NCBI GenBank assembly: GCA_964506465.1 | Contig: CAZDLM010000001.1 | Location: 1 to 64,000 of the forward strand | Direction of reading: 5' to 3' | DNA: 64,000 nt | Source: UBA6109 sp964506465 | GTDB taxonomy: Bacteria; Desulfobacterota; Syntrophia; Syntrophales; UBA6109 | Part shown: positions 51,734-60,224 of the stretch, in pieces | Numbering within the stretch: the first letter of the stretch is position 1 | Layout: each line of letters opens with the position of its first letter | Notes under the pieces: generated by a model | The model's input: the letters and a program-made list of their open reading frames with translations, nothing else | Databases searched by the model: none | Told to the model about the DNA's origin: nothing | Made by a program: the position numbers and the translations under genes

Positions 51734-54700
51734 ATGAGGTCGAAGATGTACCGCGCCCTCCTGGCGGTTCTTCTTTCCGGTTTCCTGATGGCAGGCGGCG
51801 TTGAAGCGACGACGGTTCCTGAAGGAGAGGAGGCGCTCTTTACGAACTCCGTCGCCCCCGATGCCCTGATCGTCCTGGACCTGTCGGGGAGCATGCTCCT
51901 GCCGCCGCCCGGAGACACCCTTTATATCCCATCGGCTAATACCTGTCAGGGGAACGGCGTTCCCCACTACAGCACCAGCGACGCAACGCACAGCAAGGCC
52001 TGCACGTTCAGCGCCTACGATGGAGATTCCGTCCCGCGGTACAGCAACAGCTCCTGCACGGGCCCTTTCTACACCTCCTCCCAGACGGGTTACACCACCG
52101 ACTGCCGCCGCGTGAACATCGCCCGCCGGGCCCTCTTCGACGTCCTCGATGACAACGACGACAACACGATCAACAGCACGGACGAGTCCAAACTCGGCGT
52201 CCGCATCGGCTACATGCGTTTTACCGACGGCGACGACACGGCCGCCGCCTACAGCACCGGCAACAACAGACTGGTCCGTCCCATCGGCTCCAAGTACAGC
52301 CTCATCTACTGCGCCAGCAACAGTTCCTGCACCATCGGCGACACGACATCCAGCGCCAGCATCGTCGACAGCGACGACTGGCCGAACAGCGGCACTCCCC
52401 TCGTCTCTTCGCTGAATGAGGCGAAGCTCTATCTTACATACGACAAAGACAATGATACGGCGGGCGCCTGCCGGCAGAAGTTCGTCATTCTGGTCAGCGA
52501 CGGGGCGGACACGTACTCCTGCAGCGGCAACGGCACGGAGACGCAGTCGGATCAGTACAAGCGGCGCCGGGAATCCGTTGCCAAGGCCAAGGCCCTGAGG
52601 GACGCGGGCTACCGCGTCTTCGTCGTCGGTTTCGGCGCCGGGATGCCGTCTTACCTCCAGAACACGCTCAACTGGATGGCCTATTACGGCGGTACCGACA
52701 ATCCCAATACATCCAACTCGGGCTCCACGACGGCCTACAGCATCGCGACCTGCGATCGTGACACCGACGTGACGGGCTGCTGTCCCGACACAGCGGCCGC
52801 CTGTTATCCGTCCGGCGTGACGGGCTGCGATACTTCCACGACGACGACCACATGCGATGACACGGACGGGGACACACAGGCGGGGACCTGCGCCACGGCG
52901 AACGACCCGGCGACGGCGAAATTGCGAGGGTACGCCTTCCTGGCCGCGGATGCCGACCAGCTTGCCAACTCCCTGAAGGCGGCCATCAATATCGTCCGGG
53001 AGGCAACCTACTCCTTTTCCCAGTCGTCGATCCAGTCTTCGCGAACCCAGGACGAAAACTACATCTACGAGGGCTCCTTCCAGCCGATCAGCGACGACCC
53101 TTTCTGGCTCGGTCATTTCAAAAAATATCAGATACAGGACGACGGATCTGTGGGGACTCAGCTCTGGGACGCAGGGGAGGTTCTTCGGGATCGGGCCGAC
53201 AGCGGAACCACCCTGCGAAAGATCATAACTTACAGATCCGGCGCGCTGAAGGAATTCAAGACGGAGAATATCCCTGCCGGCGCTACTGCGAACAACATCT
53301 CGGCAACGGATCTTGGCGTTTCCACCACGACGGAGCGGGACAACATCGTTGCCTATTTTCGCGGCAGTTCCACACCCGACAACTGGAAGCTTGGCGATGT
53401 CTTCCGCGCAACGCCCATCACGGTAGGGGCGCCTTCTGCCTATTTCGACGACATGCGGGATCTCAGCGGTCCGCCGAACGCCTTCGCCACGCACCGTACG
53501 AACCACGCGCGGTCTTCCACGGGCACGAACCCGAAACGGATCGTGCTGGCAGGCGCCAATGATGGACAATTGCATGCCTTCAAGACGGGCGACGGCGCCG
53601 AGGCCTGGAGCTTTATTCCACCGAACGTACTATCGCGGTTGAAGCTGATTGCCCACACGACCCATCCGACGACGCTACCGCATCAGTACTACGTGGACGG
53701 TCCCGTCACCGTCGCCGACGTCTGGACGCCGGCGGCGGCATCCGACGGGACGAGCAAGCAGGCCGCGGACTGGCATACGCTCCTCGTTTTCGGGGAGGGC
53801 CGCGGTGCCGCATCGAACCTCTGGAGTTCGTCGACTTCCTGCGATTCCGGCTTCAGCGGCATCTACACGTCGACGACACCCTACTACTGCGGTTACTATG
53901 CCTTGGACCTCAGCAACCGTACGCCCGCCGGAGCGGTCACGACCACAGAGGACGTGAACGACTACAGCAGCCTCAATCCTCAGTACAGATGGATCCTCGG
54001 CGGAACTGGGGCAGGCGGCTTTTCCTCGACAACCGGTCCTTACATGGGGGCCCCCTGGAGCAGAATGATGACCGGACGGGTGCTCATCGGCGGCAACGAG
54101 AGATGGGTCGGCGTCGTCGGCGGCGGCACGTACTCGGCCGGCGCAGCCGACAGCGGGAAGGGATTCTTTGTTGTCGACCTCGCCGACGGTTCAATCCTGT
54201 GGAGCTACACAAAATCCACGGACACCAACCTCGACAACCCGATGCCGGCGCCCCCCTCGATCGTCGATACGGACAACGATGGTTTCATCGATACGGTGTA
54301 CCTCGGCGACCTGGGGAGCAACATGTGGCGCTTCAAGTTCTGCCGGAACTCGGACGGGGCCACCTGCGGTACGTCGGACTGGACGGGCGGGCGGCTCTTT
54401 GCGGCCACCGCCGGCTCCGGCATCCGTCCCATCTACACGACGGCTGCCGTGGTGAAGGACAAGACCGGGAACCTCTGGGTCTACTGGGGGACCGGCGATA
54501 AGACGGATCCGACGGACCCTTCCGCCCAGGAGAAATTCTTCGGGCTCATGGACACCGACAGGACAAGCACGCGGACGGTCAGCGATATGGACAACATCAC
54601 GAATGATGAAGGCTTCTACAACACCCCCGGCAAATACGGCTATTACATCAACTTGGCTGGACACGGAGAGAAGATGCTCGCCGATCCCACCGTCTTCGGC

Positions 54701-55033
54701 GGCGTCGTCTATTTCACGACCTTCACGCCTCCGAGCGGAACGGATCCCTGTGAGCAGGGCGGCGCCGCGAGCCTCTACGGCCTGGATTTCAAGACCGGTG
54801 CGGGGGCGCTTCCGATCACCGATTCTCCCCGCAGCATGTCGATCGGTTCGGGTATCCCCTCGGCGCCCGTCGTATCGCTCAAGCCCAGCGGCGGGACGAC
54901 GCCCGATCTTTACATCACCGCCAGCGGCGGCGGCGGCATCGGCGCCCAGACGCAGCGGGCGAACATCAATCCACCGGGGATGGCCAACCGGACGAACATG
55001 CTCTACTGGAAGGACAAGAGGATCGAGCCGTAG
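51734..55033 (+). CDS. pilY1: Pilus tip adhesin/assembly protein PilY1
   Basis: Large secreted protein of 1099 residues at the pilus tip. A signal peptide (hydrophobic LLAVLLSGFLMAGG) is followed by a von Willebrand A-like domain whose MIDAS residues are Asp49, Ser51 and Ser53 in LDLSGSM, with several cysteine pairs inserted. The C-terminal half is a PilY1/PilC beta-propeller containing the calcium loop DTDNDGFID at about 845-853, equivalent to the site that controls pilus retraction in Pseudomonas. TAGGAGGT precedes ATG 51734. Last gene of the operon. Confidence 0.93.
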   Translation: MRSKMYRALLAVLLSGFLMAGGVEATTVPEGEEALFTNSVAPDALIVLDLSGSMLLPPPGDTLYIPSANTCQGNGVPHYSTSDATHSKACTFSAYDGDSVPRYSNSSCTGPFYTSSQTGYTTDCRRVNIARRALFDVLDDNDDNTINSTDESKLGVRIGYMRFTDGDDTAAAYSTGNNRLVRPIGSKYSLIYCASNSSCTIGDTTSSASIVDSDDWPNSGTPLVSSLNEAKLYLTYDKDNDTAGACRQKFVILVSDGADTYSCSGNGTETQSDQYKRRRESVAKAKALRDAGYRVFVVGFGAGMPSYLQNTLNWMAYYGGTDNPNTSNSGSTTAYSIATCDRDTDVTGCCPDTAAACYPSGVTGCDTSTTTTTCDDTDGDTQAGTCATANDPATAKLRGYAFLAADADQLANSLKAAINIVREATYSFSQSSIQSSRTQDENYIYEGSFQPISDDPFWLGHFKKYQIQDDGSVGTQLWDAGEVLRDRADSGTTLRKIITYRSGALKEFKTENIPAGATANNISATDLGVSTTTERDNIVAYFRGSSTPDNWKLGDVFRATPITVGAPSAYFDDMRDLSGPPNAFATHRTNHARSSTGTNPKRIVLAGANDGQLHAFKTGDGAEAWSFIPPNVLSRLKLIAHTTHPTTLPHQYYVDGPVTVADVWTPAAASDGTSKQAADWHTLLVFGEGRGAASNLWSSSTSCDSGFSGIYTSTTPYYCGYYALDLSNRTPAGAVTTTEDVNDYSSLNPQYRWILGGTGAGGFSSTTGPYMGAPWSRMMTGRVLIGGNERWVGVVGGGTYSAGAADSGKGFFVVDLADGSILWSYTKSTDTNLDNPMPAPPSIVDTDNDGFIDTVYLGDLGSNMWRFKFCRNSDGATCGTSDWTGGRLFAATAGSGIRPIYTTAAVVKDKTGNLWVYWGTGDKTDPTDPSAQEKFFGLMDTDRTSTRTVSDMDNITNDEGFYNTPGKYGYYINLAGHGEKMLADPTVFGGVVYFTTFTPPSGTDPCEQGGAASLYGLDFKTGAGALPITDSPRSMSIGSGIPSAPVVSLKPSGGTTPDLYITASGGGGIGAQTQRANINPPGMANRTNMLYWKDKRIEP

Positions 55034-55063
55034 AAGAAGCCGGTTGGCTGGACGGGAGCAAGA

Positions 55064-55102
55064 GCGGCCATCCGACGCAGCATGCGCTGGGCGGCCGTTT
55101 TT
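55064..55102 (+). terminator. Terminator of the minor-pilin operon
   Basis: CGGCC (55065-55069) pairs with GGCCG (55093-55097) around an inner CAGC-ATGC-GCTG hairpin, followed by five T (55098-55102). It lies between pilY1 and the convergent NYN gene. Confidence 0.6.
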
Positions 55103-55112
55103 CAACGGTCCG

Positions 55113-55634
55113 TTAGAGTTTTTTCAGCTTGGCCAGGGCGGCCCTTTTCCTTTTCGAGAGCCGGTGAGCGGCGCCTTTCTTCTTCCCGCCGCACCGGTCT
55201 TCTTCATCCTCACCTTCGCTGTCCCTTTCGCAGAAATCGCCGGAAGCGCCTGCCTCTTCCATCCGCCGCTCAAAAGTGGGCGAGGGAATCGCCGTATAAC
55301 CTCTACGTTCCGCGAAATCGGCGATGCCCCGATCGGACGTCACAACCACGATTTCCTCCCCCGCCGCCGAAATCATCCGTTTGATGAGCTCGTCGGCCCG
55401 TTCGCCTCGGCAGGAATAGAGGATGTCCATGCCCTGTTCGCGGTCGCGTTCCTCGCTGAGAGGTCCGTTTTGCCATCCATCGAAGACGACGGAAATCCGG
55501 TGACCCCGGCTGCGGCGATAGGAGGCAAGACGCCGGATCAGGGCCTTGCGGCCCTCTTCAAGGCTCGTACGCTCCGCCTGCCTCAGGGTGTCGGATTGGC
55601 GAATCAGGTTGTAGCCGTCGATGATGATATGCAT
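55113..55634 (-). CDS. NYN-domain (YacP-like) ribonuclease
   Basis: A 173-residue PIN-like NYN-domain protein resembling YacP/Rae1, an RNase linked to rRNA or mRNA cleavage. The acidic active-site positions are visible in IIIDGYNLI (N-terminus), SRGHRISVVFDGW and VVTSDRGIADFAERRG. The C-terminus has an acidic stretch (SEGEDEEDRC) then a very basic tail (KKKGAAHRLSKRKRAALAKLKKL), probably RNA-binding. Transcribed from a good minus-strand promoter at 55766-55794. Confidence 0.88.
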   Translation of the reverse strand: MHIIIDGYNLIRQSDTLRQAERTSLEEGRKALIRRLASYRRSRGHRISVVFDGWQNGPLSEERDREQGMDILYSCRGERADELIKRMISAAGEEIVVVTSDRGIADFAERRGYTAIPSPTFERRMEEAGASGDFCERDSEGEDEEDRCGGKKKGAAHRLSKRKRAALAKLKKL

Positions 55635-55765
55635 GGATCCCAGGATCTTGCGGCCCCTTTTCGTGTGCCCACGGGAGAAATTGAAGATGTCGTTGTAAGG
55701 GGCAAGCGAGCTGTGCTATAAACTGAACGCCGGTCATTTTCCCGATCTGGCAAAATCTGCTTGCC

Positions 55766-55794
55766 ATTGTACAGAAGATCTTTGCGAAAGTCAG
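55766..55794 (-). promoter_or_regulatory. Sigma70 promoter of the NYN gene
   Basis: Read on the minus strand: CTGACT (55794-55789), exactly 17 bp, TACAAT (55771-55766). The start would be near 55759, giving a leader of about 125 nt. Confidence 0.6.
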
Positions 55795-55834
55795 CATTCT
55801 CTTCGTTGTTGTTTATCTCCATGGGGGGAGACAT

Positions 55835-55946
55835 GGATGTGAAGAAAATGTGCGTGTTGGGAGCGGGAGCTCATGGGAAGCGGCATCGCCCAGGTATGCG
55901 CCCATGCGTGGTCAAGGCGGGTCCCGGCGTCTTCGAGTACCGGTAA
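55835..55946 (+). pseudogene. 5' remnant of a 3-hydroxyacyl-CoA dehydrogenase
   Basis: Translation from ATG 55835 begins MDVKKMCVLGAG; after a +1 slip the next frame continues LMGSGIAQVCAHA. Joined, this is the NAD-binding start of 3-hydroxybutyryl/3-hydroxyacyl-CoA dehydrogenase. No further homology follows and the first frame stops at 55946. A full gene would need about 850 bp, but the acyl-CoA dehydrogenase starts at 56113. It is therefore a truncated, frameshifted remnant, perhaps left by deletion of an hbd gene once in operon with the acyl-CoA dehydrogenase. The 478-bp gap 55635-56112 holds nothing else coding. Confidence 0.6.
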
Positions 55947-56060
55947 GACGAAGACCGTCCACGGGGCGGCATTGGAATCCGGCAGCGAGCGTATCCCCCG
56001 CAGCTTACAGCGGGGTAAGCGAGCGAATGATGTTCAAGATCCATTCCTTGGAGATCGAAG

Positions 56061-56090
56061 ATTCTCCGGAGCCTGCTCCGGAAAGCTTCA
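56061..56090. repeat. 30-nt repeat shared with 15648-15677, copy 2
   Basis: ATTCTCCGGA...AAGCTTCA, 26 of 30 identical to the copy in prmC. It contains the perfect hairpin TCCGGAG-CCTG-CTCCGGA. Nearby, CCCCGC-N8-GCGGGG (around 55996-56015) is another palindrome flanked by direct GCGAGCG repeats. Confidence 0.55.
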
Positions 56091-56112
56091 GACTTGTGGG
56101 GGAGGGAAGATT

Positions 56113-57255
56113 ATGGATTTCGATTTGACCGACGAATTGAAGATGCTCAAGGACATGGCGGGGAAGTTCGCCCAGGCCGAGTTGGCCGGATCGTCCCGCG
56201 AATGCGACGAGGGGGAAAAGTACACCCCCGAGATCCGCAGGAAGGCGGCTGAGAACGGCCTCGTCGGTGCATGGATCCCCGAACAGTACGGCGGCTGCGG
56301 TGTGGGCGTGCTGGGGAACGCCATCATCACGGAAGAGCTTTCCAAGGTGGACATGGGGATCGGCCTCAACATCGTGGCGGCGGGATTCGGCTGCGAGTCG
56401 ATCCTTCAGTACGGCAGCGAGGAGCAGAAGAAGACGTACCTGCCGCCCGTTTGCCGCGGTGAATGGGTGAGCGCAGGGGCCTTTACCGAACCAAACGCCG
56501 GCACGGATGCGGGAGGCTACAAGACCCGGGCCGTGAAAGATGGCGGCGACTACGTGATCAACGGCAACAAGATGTTCATCACCAACGGCACCGTCTGCAA
56601 TTTCATGGTCACCGCCTGCATCACCAACCCCGAGGAGAAGAAGCACAACAGCTTCGGCCTCATCATTGTTCCGGCCGACGCCAAGGGTGTCACCCGCAAC
56701 AAGATCCACGGGAAGATGGGGATCCGCGCCAGCGACACCGCGGAGATCGCGCTCGAGGACGTGCGGGTTCCCCAGGCCAACCTGATCGGTAAGGAGGGCA
56801 AGGGATTCATCCAGCTCATGCACTTCTTCGACACGACCCGCGTCATGGTAGCCGCCCAGGCCCTGGGGCTTGCCGAGGGCTGCCTGGAGACGAGCGTCAA
56901 GTACGTGAAGGAGCGTACGGCCTTCGGGATGCCTCTGGGGGCATTCCAGCTCACGCAAAAGAAACTCACCGAGATGGCGATCATGATCGAGGCGCTGCGG
57001 GGGCTCGTCTACAAAGCGGCCTGGCTCATCGACCAGGGACGGCCGGATTACACGCTGGCGGCGATGGCGAAATTCTACGGGGGCCAGACGGCCGTCTTCT
57101 GCGCCAACTATGCGGTCGAGCTCCACGGGGGCTACGGCTACATCGACGAGTACAGCGTCCAGAAGTGGTATCGCGATGCCAAGATCCTGGAACTGTACGA
57201 AGGGACCAAGGAGGCGGAGATCATGACGATCGGCCGCGTCCTGCAGTCGAAGTGA
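56113..57255 (+). CDS. Acyl-CoA dehydrogenase
   Basis: FAD-dependent acyl-CoA dehydrogenase of 380 residues, oxidising an acyl-CoA to enoyl-CoA and passing electrons to electron-transfer flavoprotein. Family signatures include AFTEPNAGTDAGG and a GMPLGAFQLTQKKLTEM segment; the catalytic base is Glu363 in LYEGTKE, as in short/medium-chain enzymes. GGAGGGAAG precedes ATG 56113. In syntrophic bacteria close relatives act on butyryl-, glutaryl- or cyclohexane-type CoA esters; the substrate cannot be fixed from sequence alone. It follows the broken hydroxyacyl-CoA dehydrogenase. Confidence 0.93.
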   Translation: MDFDLTDELKMLKDMAGKFAQAELAGSSRECDEGEKYTPEIRRKAAENGLVGAWIPEQYGGCGVGVLGNAIITEELSKVDMGIGLNIVAAGFGCESILQYGSEEQKKTYLPPVCRGEWVSAGAFTEPNAGTDAGGYKTRAVKDGGDYVINGNKMFITNGTVCNFMVTACITNPEEKKHNSFGLIIVPADAKGVTRNKIHGKMGIRASDTAEIALEDVRVPQANLIGKEGKGFIQLMHFFDTTRVMVAAQALGLAEGCLETSVKYVKERTAFGMPLGAFQLTQKKLTEMAIMIEALRGLVYKAAWLIDQGRPDYTLAAMAKFYGGQTAVFCANYAVELHGGYGYIDEYSVQKWYRDAKILELYEGTKEAEIMTIGRVLQSK

Positions 57256-57281
57256 TCGGCGCGCTGTTGAAGGGAAGCTTC

Positions 57282-57314
57282 GAAGGGCGGGGCCGGCGCG
57301 CCTCGCCCTTCTTT
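57282..57314 (+). terminator. Hairpin terminator after acyl-CoA dehydrogenase
   Basis: GAAGGGCGGGG (57282-57292) pairs with CCTCGCCCTTC (57301-57311), eleven pairs with one G-U, followed by only three T. A plausible but weak intrinsic terminator. Confidence 0.6.
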
Positions 57315-57345
57315 GCGGTTCTCATCTGTATCCGATGAGTTTTTC

Positions 57346-57523
57346 ATGAAATGCCCCACCTCGGGTCGCCTGGATCTTTTTCGACCCTGCAGCTTCTCGC
57401 TGCGCGGCCGATGCCAAACTCGGGCTTGCGCCCTCAAACAGTGGCATCGAAGGCGCCGCTCCGCTGCGAAGGCAGGGGGCCCCGAAAAATCTCCAAAGCG
57501 CCCCTTTGGGTGGGACATTTCAT
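57346..57523. repeat. 178-bp multi-hairpin element with terminal inverted repeats
   Basis: ATGAAATGCCCCACC (57346-57360) and GGTGGGACATTTCAT (57509-57523) are terminal inverted repeats with one mismatch. Between them lie GGGTCG-N13-CGACCC (57363-57387), GCAGC-TTCTC-GCTGC (57389-57403) and CGATGCCA...TGGCATCG (57409-57449), which encloses GGGC-TTGC-GCCC. There is no convincing open frame. It looks like a MITE-like or structured-RNA element, and it fills most of the gap between two genes. Confidence 0.6.
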
Positions 57524-57545
57524 AGAATTGACCAAGGAGTGTCCC

Positions 57546-58583
57546 GTGAAGACGCGCATCACCGAATTGTTTGGAATTTCCTATCCGATCATCCTGTCGG
57601 GAATGAGCTGGATCAGCGTCCCCAGGATGGTCGCGGCCGTGTCCAATGCGGGCGGCCTCGGCATCCTGGCCACGGGTCCTCTGGACGCCGCCCAGACCCG
57701 GGCCGCCATCCGTGAGATCCGGAGCCTCACAGACAAGCCGTTCGGCGCGAACGCGACGCTCCTCATGCCCGGCGCAGCGGAGAACGCGAAGACCCTCCTC
57801 GACGAAAAGGTCCCGGTCATCAATTTCGCCCTGGGAAAGGGGGATTGGCTCGTCAAGGAGGCGCATGCCTACGGCGGAAAGGTGATCGCCACCGTGGTGA
57901 ACGCCTATCACGCCGGACGCGCGCAGGACTACGGCACCGACGCCGTGATCGCAACCGGCCACGAGGCCGCGGCGCACGGAGAGGCCGTGACGTCGCTGGT
58001 CCTGATCCCCAGCCTCGTCGACGTCCTGGAGATCCCCGTCATCGCCGCAGGCGGTTTCGCCGACGGGAGGGGGCTGGCGGCTGCGCTGGCATTGGGAGCG
58101 GAGGGGATCGCCATGGGGACCCGCTTCATGACCACGAAAGACAGCCCGCTGCACGAGAATTTCAAGAGGCTGTCCATCGAAAAAGGCGTCACCGATACCC
58201 TGTATTCCAAACGCGTCGACGGCATCTGTTGCCGCGTCCTCAAGACGGAGGCGGCCGAGCGTGCCGTCCGCAACGGGCTGGATTGGCTCGCGGCGTTCTC
58301 CAATTCCCGCGACATCGCTGCACAGCTTCATCTGCCCTATGCGAGACTTTTCCTCGGCGTGCTCGCCTCCGGCTGGAAAAATGCCGTACAGCTCGCTTAC
58401 ATGGCCAACGGCTTCAAGGCCTTCAAACGGGCGACGGAGGACGGCAATCTCGAAAAGGGGATTCTTCCGGTGGGCCAGGCGACGGGGCTTGTCCACGACG
58501 AGCCGGCGGTTCGGGAAGTGATCGAGCGGATGGTGGCCGAGGCGAACCGGGTGAGCGGGAGACTGTCCGGCCAACTGGTCTGA
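57546..58583 (+). CDS. FMN-dependent enoyl reductase/nitronate monooxygenase-like protein
   Basis: TIM-barrel flavoprotein of 345 residues in the FabK/nitronate-monooxygenase superfamily. Motifs are PIILSGMSWISVPRMVAAVSNAGGLG, then VIAAGGFADGRGLAAALALGAEGIAMGTRF near the phosphate-binding end. Members are enoyl-ACP reductases, 2-nitropropane dioxygenases or other FMN oxidoreductases; residues alone do not decide. Start chosen at GTG 57546 because AAGGAG sits six bases upstream; the longer frame reaches into the repeat element. It lies between two acyl-CoA dehydrogenase genes, so a fatty-acyl role is plausible. Confidence 0.85.
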   Translation: MKTRITELFGISYPIILSGMSWISVPRMVAAVSNAGGLGILATGPLDAAQTRAAIREIRSLTDKPFGANATLLMPGAAENAKTLLDEKVPVINFALGKGDWLVKEAHAYGGKVIATVVNAYHAGRAQDYGTDAVIATGHEAAAHGEAVTSLVLIPSLVDVLEIPVIAAGGFADGRGLAAALALGAEGIAMGTRFMTTKDSPLHENFKRLSIEKGVTDTLYSKRVDGICCRVLKTEAAERAVRNGLDWLAAFSNSRDIAAQLHLPYARLFLGVLASGWKNAVQLAYMANGFKAFKRATEDGNLEKGILPVGQATGLVHDEPAVREVIERMVAEANRVSGRLSGQLV

Positions 58584-58616
58584 CGACAGCGTCCGAGCGC
58601 AAAGAGGTTCATTGGA

Positions 58617-58730
58617 GGCTGTTCAAAAAGGTTTAAATGCAAGGCGTCGACATTCTGAGGAGTGACGCGTACTGAGAGGTACGCGTCAGCGACGAAGAAT
58701 GAGGCAACGCAGTCGACGGACCTTTTGACG
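58617..58730. repeat. Long-hairpin dispersed repeat, copy A
   Basis: It begins GGCTGTTCAAAAA and ends ACCTTTTGA, which pair as outer arms. The centre is the perfect hairpin GACGCGTAC-N6-GTACGCGTC (58664-58687). A second copy in the opposite orientation lies at 62274-62396. The rest of the gap 58731-58853 shows only a short CGGATTCAACAGCC motif near 58838, repeated in inverted form near 62411. Confidence 0.7.
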
Positions 58731-58853
58731 GATATCCGAATGAAGATTCGGAGATCCGCGGCCCACAGGCAAGAAACTCAGGTTTTCATCCGCTCGACCC
58801 TTCCCGCTGAAGCAGCGGCGGGAGCGGTCCTCACTGTCGGATTCAACAGCCTG

Positions 58854-60119
58854 CTACCAGCCCTTTGTCCACATCTCTTCGTCTTCGTAGACCTTCTCGT
58901 CCGCCTGGTCCGCCTCGTCGGCGTCCGCTTCGATCCGGCGTCCGGGATTCGGATCCTTGAGGACTTCCCGGTAGTATTCGTGCTGGATGAGGAGATTCAT
59001 GATCTCGTTGGTCCCCGTCCAGATCTGTGTGAGGCGCGTATCGCGCACCATCTTCTCGACGGGGTAGACGTTGGTGTAACCGATGCCGCCCACGATCTGC
59101 ATGGCGAGGTTGCAGACGTTCCAGGCCGCGTCGGTGGCGAACTTCTTCGCCTCGCTGACGATCCTGCGGGCTGCGGGCAGGCCGGCGTCCACGCCTCTCC
59201 CCGCGGCGAGGGTCAGCGCACGGGCCGCGTCGAGTTGTGTGATCGCATCGGCCGCTTTGAAGCTCACCCCCTCGAAGGAGCGGATCTTCTGGCCGAAGGC
59301 CTTGCGGCGTTCGCTGTAGCGGACGGCGACTTCCAGGGCCGCCCGTCCCATGCCGAGGGATCCTCCCGCCGAGGTGAGGCGTTCCGGGACCATCATCGTA
59401 TTGAAAATCGCCGCGCCGGTGTTCATCTCGCCGATCAGGTTGGAGAGCGGGACCTTCACGTCCCGAAAGACGAGCCTTCCCGTTCCTCCGCCGCGTGTTC
59501 CCATGAGCTTGTAAAGATACTTGACCTCGACGCCGGGACGGTCCTTCTCAATCAGAAGAAGGCTGATCCGTTCGTGCGGCTTCCCCTCCGGGTTCGTGTT
59601 GCAGTAGACGATGAAGAAATCCGCACCATCCGCAGCGACGACGAAACGCTTCTGTCCGCGTACGGTGAACATCTCGCCCTGAAGATCGGCCTTTGTCGTG
59701 GCGCCGAAGAAGTCCGATCCGCCCCGCGGCTCCGTGAGCGCCTCGGCGGAAACAAGATCGCCGCGAAGCAGGGGCTTGAGGAATTTCTCCTTCTGTTCCC
59801 TGCTTCCGTAGGAGACGAGTGCCTGTCCGACGATCGAGGGCATGGAGAAGGCGCAACCCAGCGCCGTGCCGAGGACCCCGATCTCCTCCAGGGCGGCGAT
59901 CTCCGCCGTCCAGGAAAGTCCCCGTCCGCCATATTCCTTCGGAAAACGAAGCCCCAGCAGGTTCCGCTTTCCCAGGGCCTTCACGAAATCCCGGGGATAC
60001 CGGATCTCGTCCCGATCCATCTTCCGGATCAGGTCTGTTGAGACCTCCCGCCTCACGAATTCCCGCACTTCGTTCTTCAGCGCGACTTCCTCTTCCGTCA
60101 AGAAGACATCCGGCAGCAT
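58854..60119 (-). CDS. Acyl-CoA dehydrogenase family protein with displaced catalytic base
   Basis: 421-residue acyl-CoA dehydrogenase with EALTEPRGGSD, RGGGTGRLVFRDVKVP and the C-terminal IWTGTNEIM. The usual catalytic Glu of YEGT is Thr368. A glutamate in MMVPERL (Glu246) sits where isovaleryl-CoA and long-chain enzymes keep their base, so it probably works like those. The last 25 residues are strongly acidic. AAAGGAG precedes the ATG. It follows rpe on the minus strand after 105 bp and may share its promoter. Substrate unknown; branched or long acyl-CoA is possible. Confidence 0.9.
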   Translation of the reverse strand: MLPDVFLTEEEVALKNEVREFVRREVSTDLIRKMDRDEIRYPRDFVKALGKRNLLGLRFPKEYGGRGLSWTAEIAALEEIGVLGTALGCAFSMPSIVGQALVSYGSREQKEKFLKPLLRGDLVSAEALTEPRGGSDFFGATTKADLQGEMFTVRGQKRFVVAADGADFFIVYCNTNPEGKPHERISLLLIEKDRPGVEVKYLYKLMGTRGGGTGRLVFRDVKVPLSNLIGEMNTGAAIFNTMMVPERLTSAGGSLGMGRAALEVAVRYSERRKAFGQKIRSFEGVSFKAADAITQLDAARALTLAAGRGVDAGLPAARRIVSEAKKFATDAAWNVCNLAMQIVGGIGYTNVYPVEKMVRDTRLTQIWTGTNEIMNLLIQHEYYREVLKDPNPGRRIEADADEADQADEKVYEDEEMWTKGW

Positions 60120-60224
60120 GGAGGGACTCCTTTCTCTCGTTCTTCAGCGGCACGTGTTGATGGATGAAGTCTCCCTGTGAAATCGAATGGACGGCACGGT
60201 CCTGAGTGTCGGGATATTTGAAGA

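Noticed and set aside
51653..53575. 640-codon open frame on the minus strand opposite pilY1
   Set aside because: It is a high-GC shadow of pilY1: Arg/Val/Gly-rich translation, no domain, no ribosome site, and pilY1 on the other strand has clear domains.
58662..60041. 459-codon plus-strand frame opposite the second acyl-CoA dehydrogenase
   Set aside because: No homology, and the opposite strand encodes a full acyl-CoA dehydrogenase.
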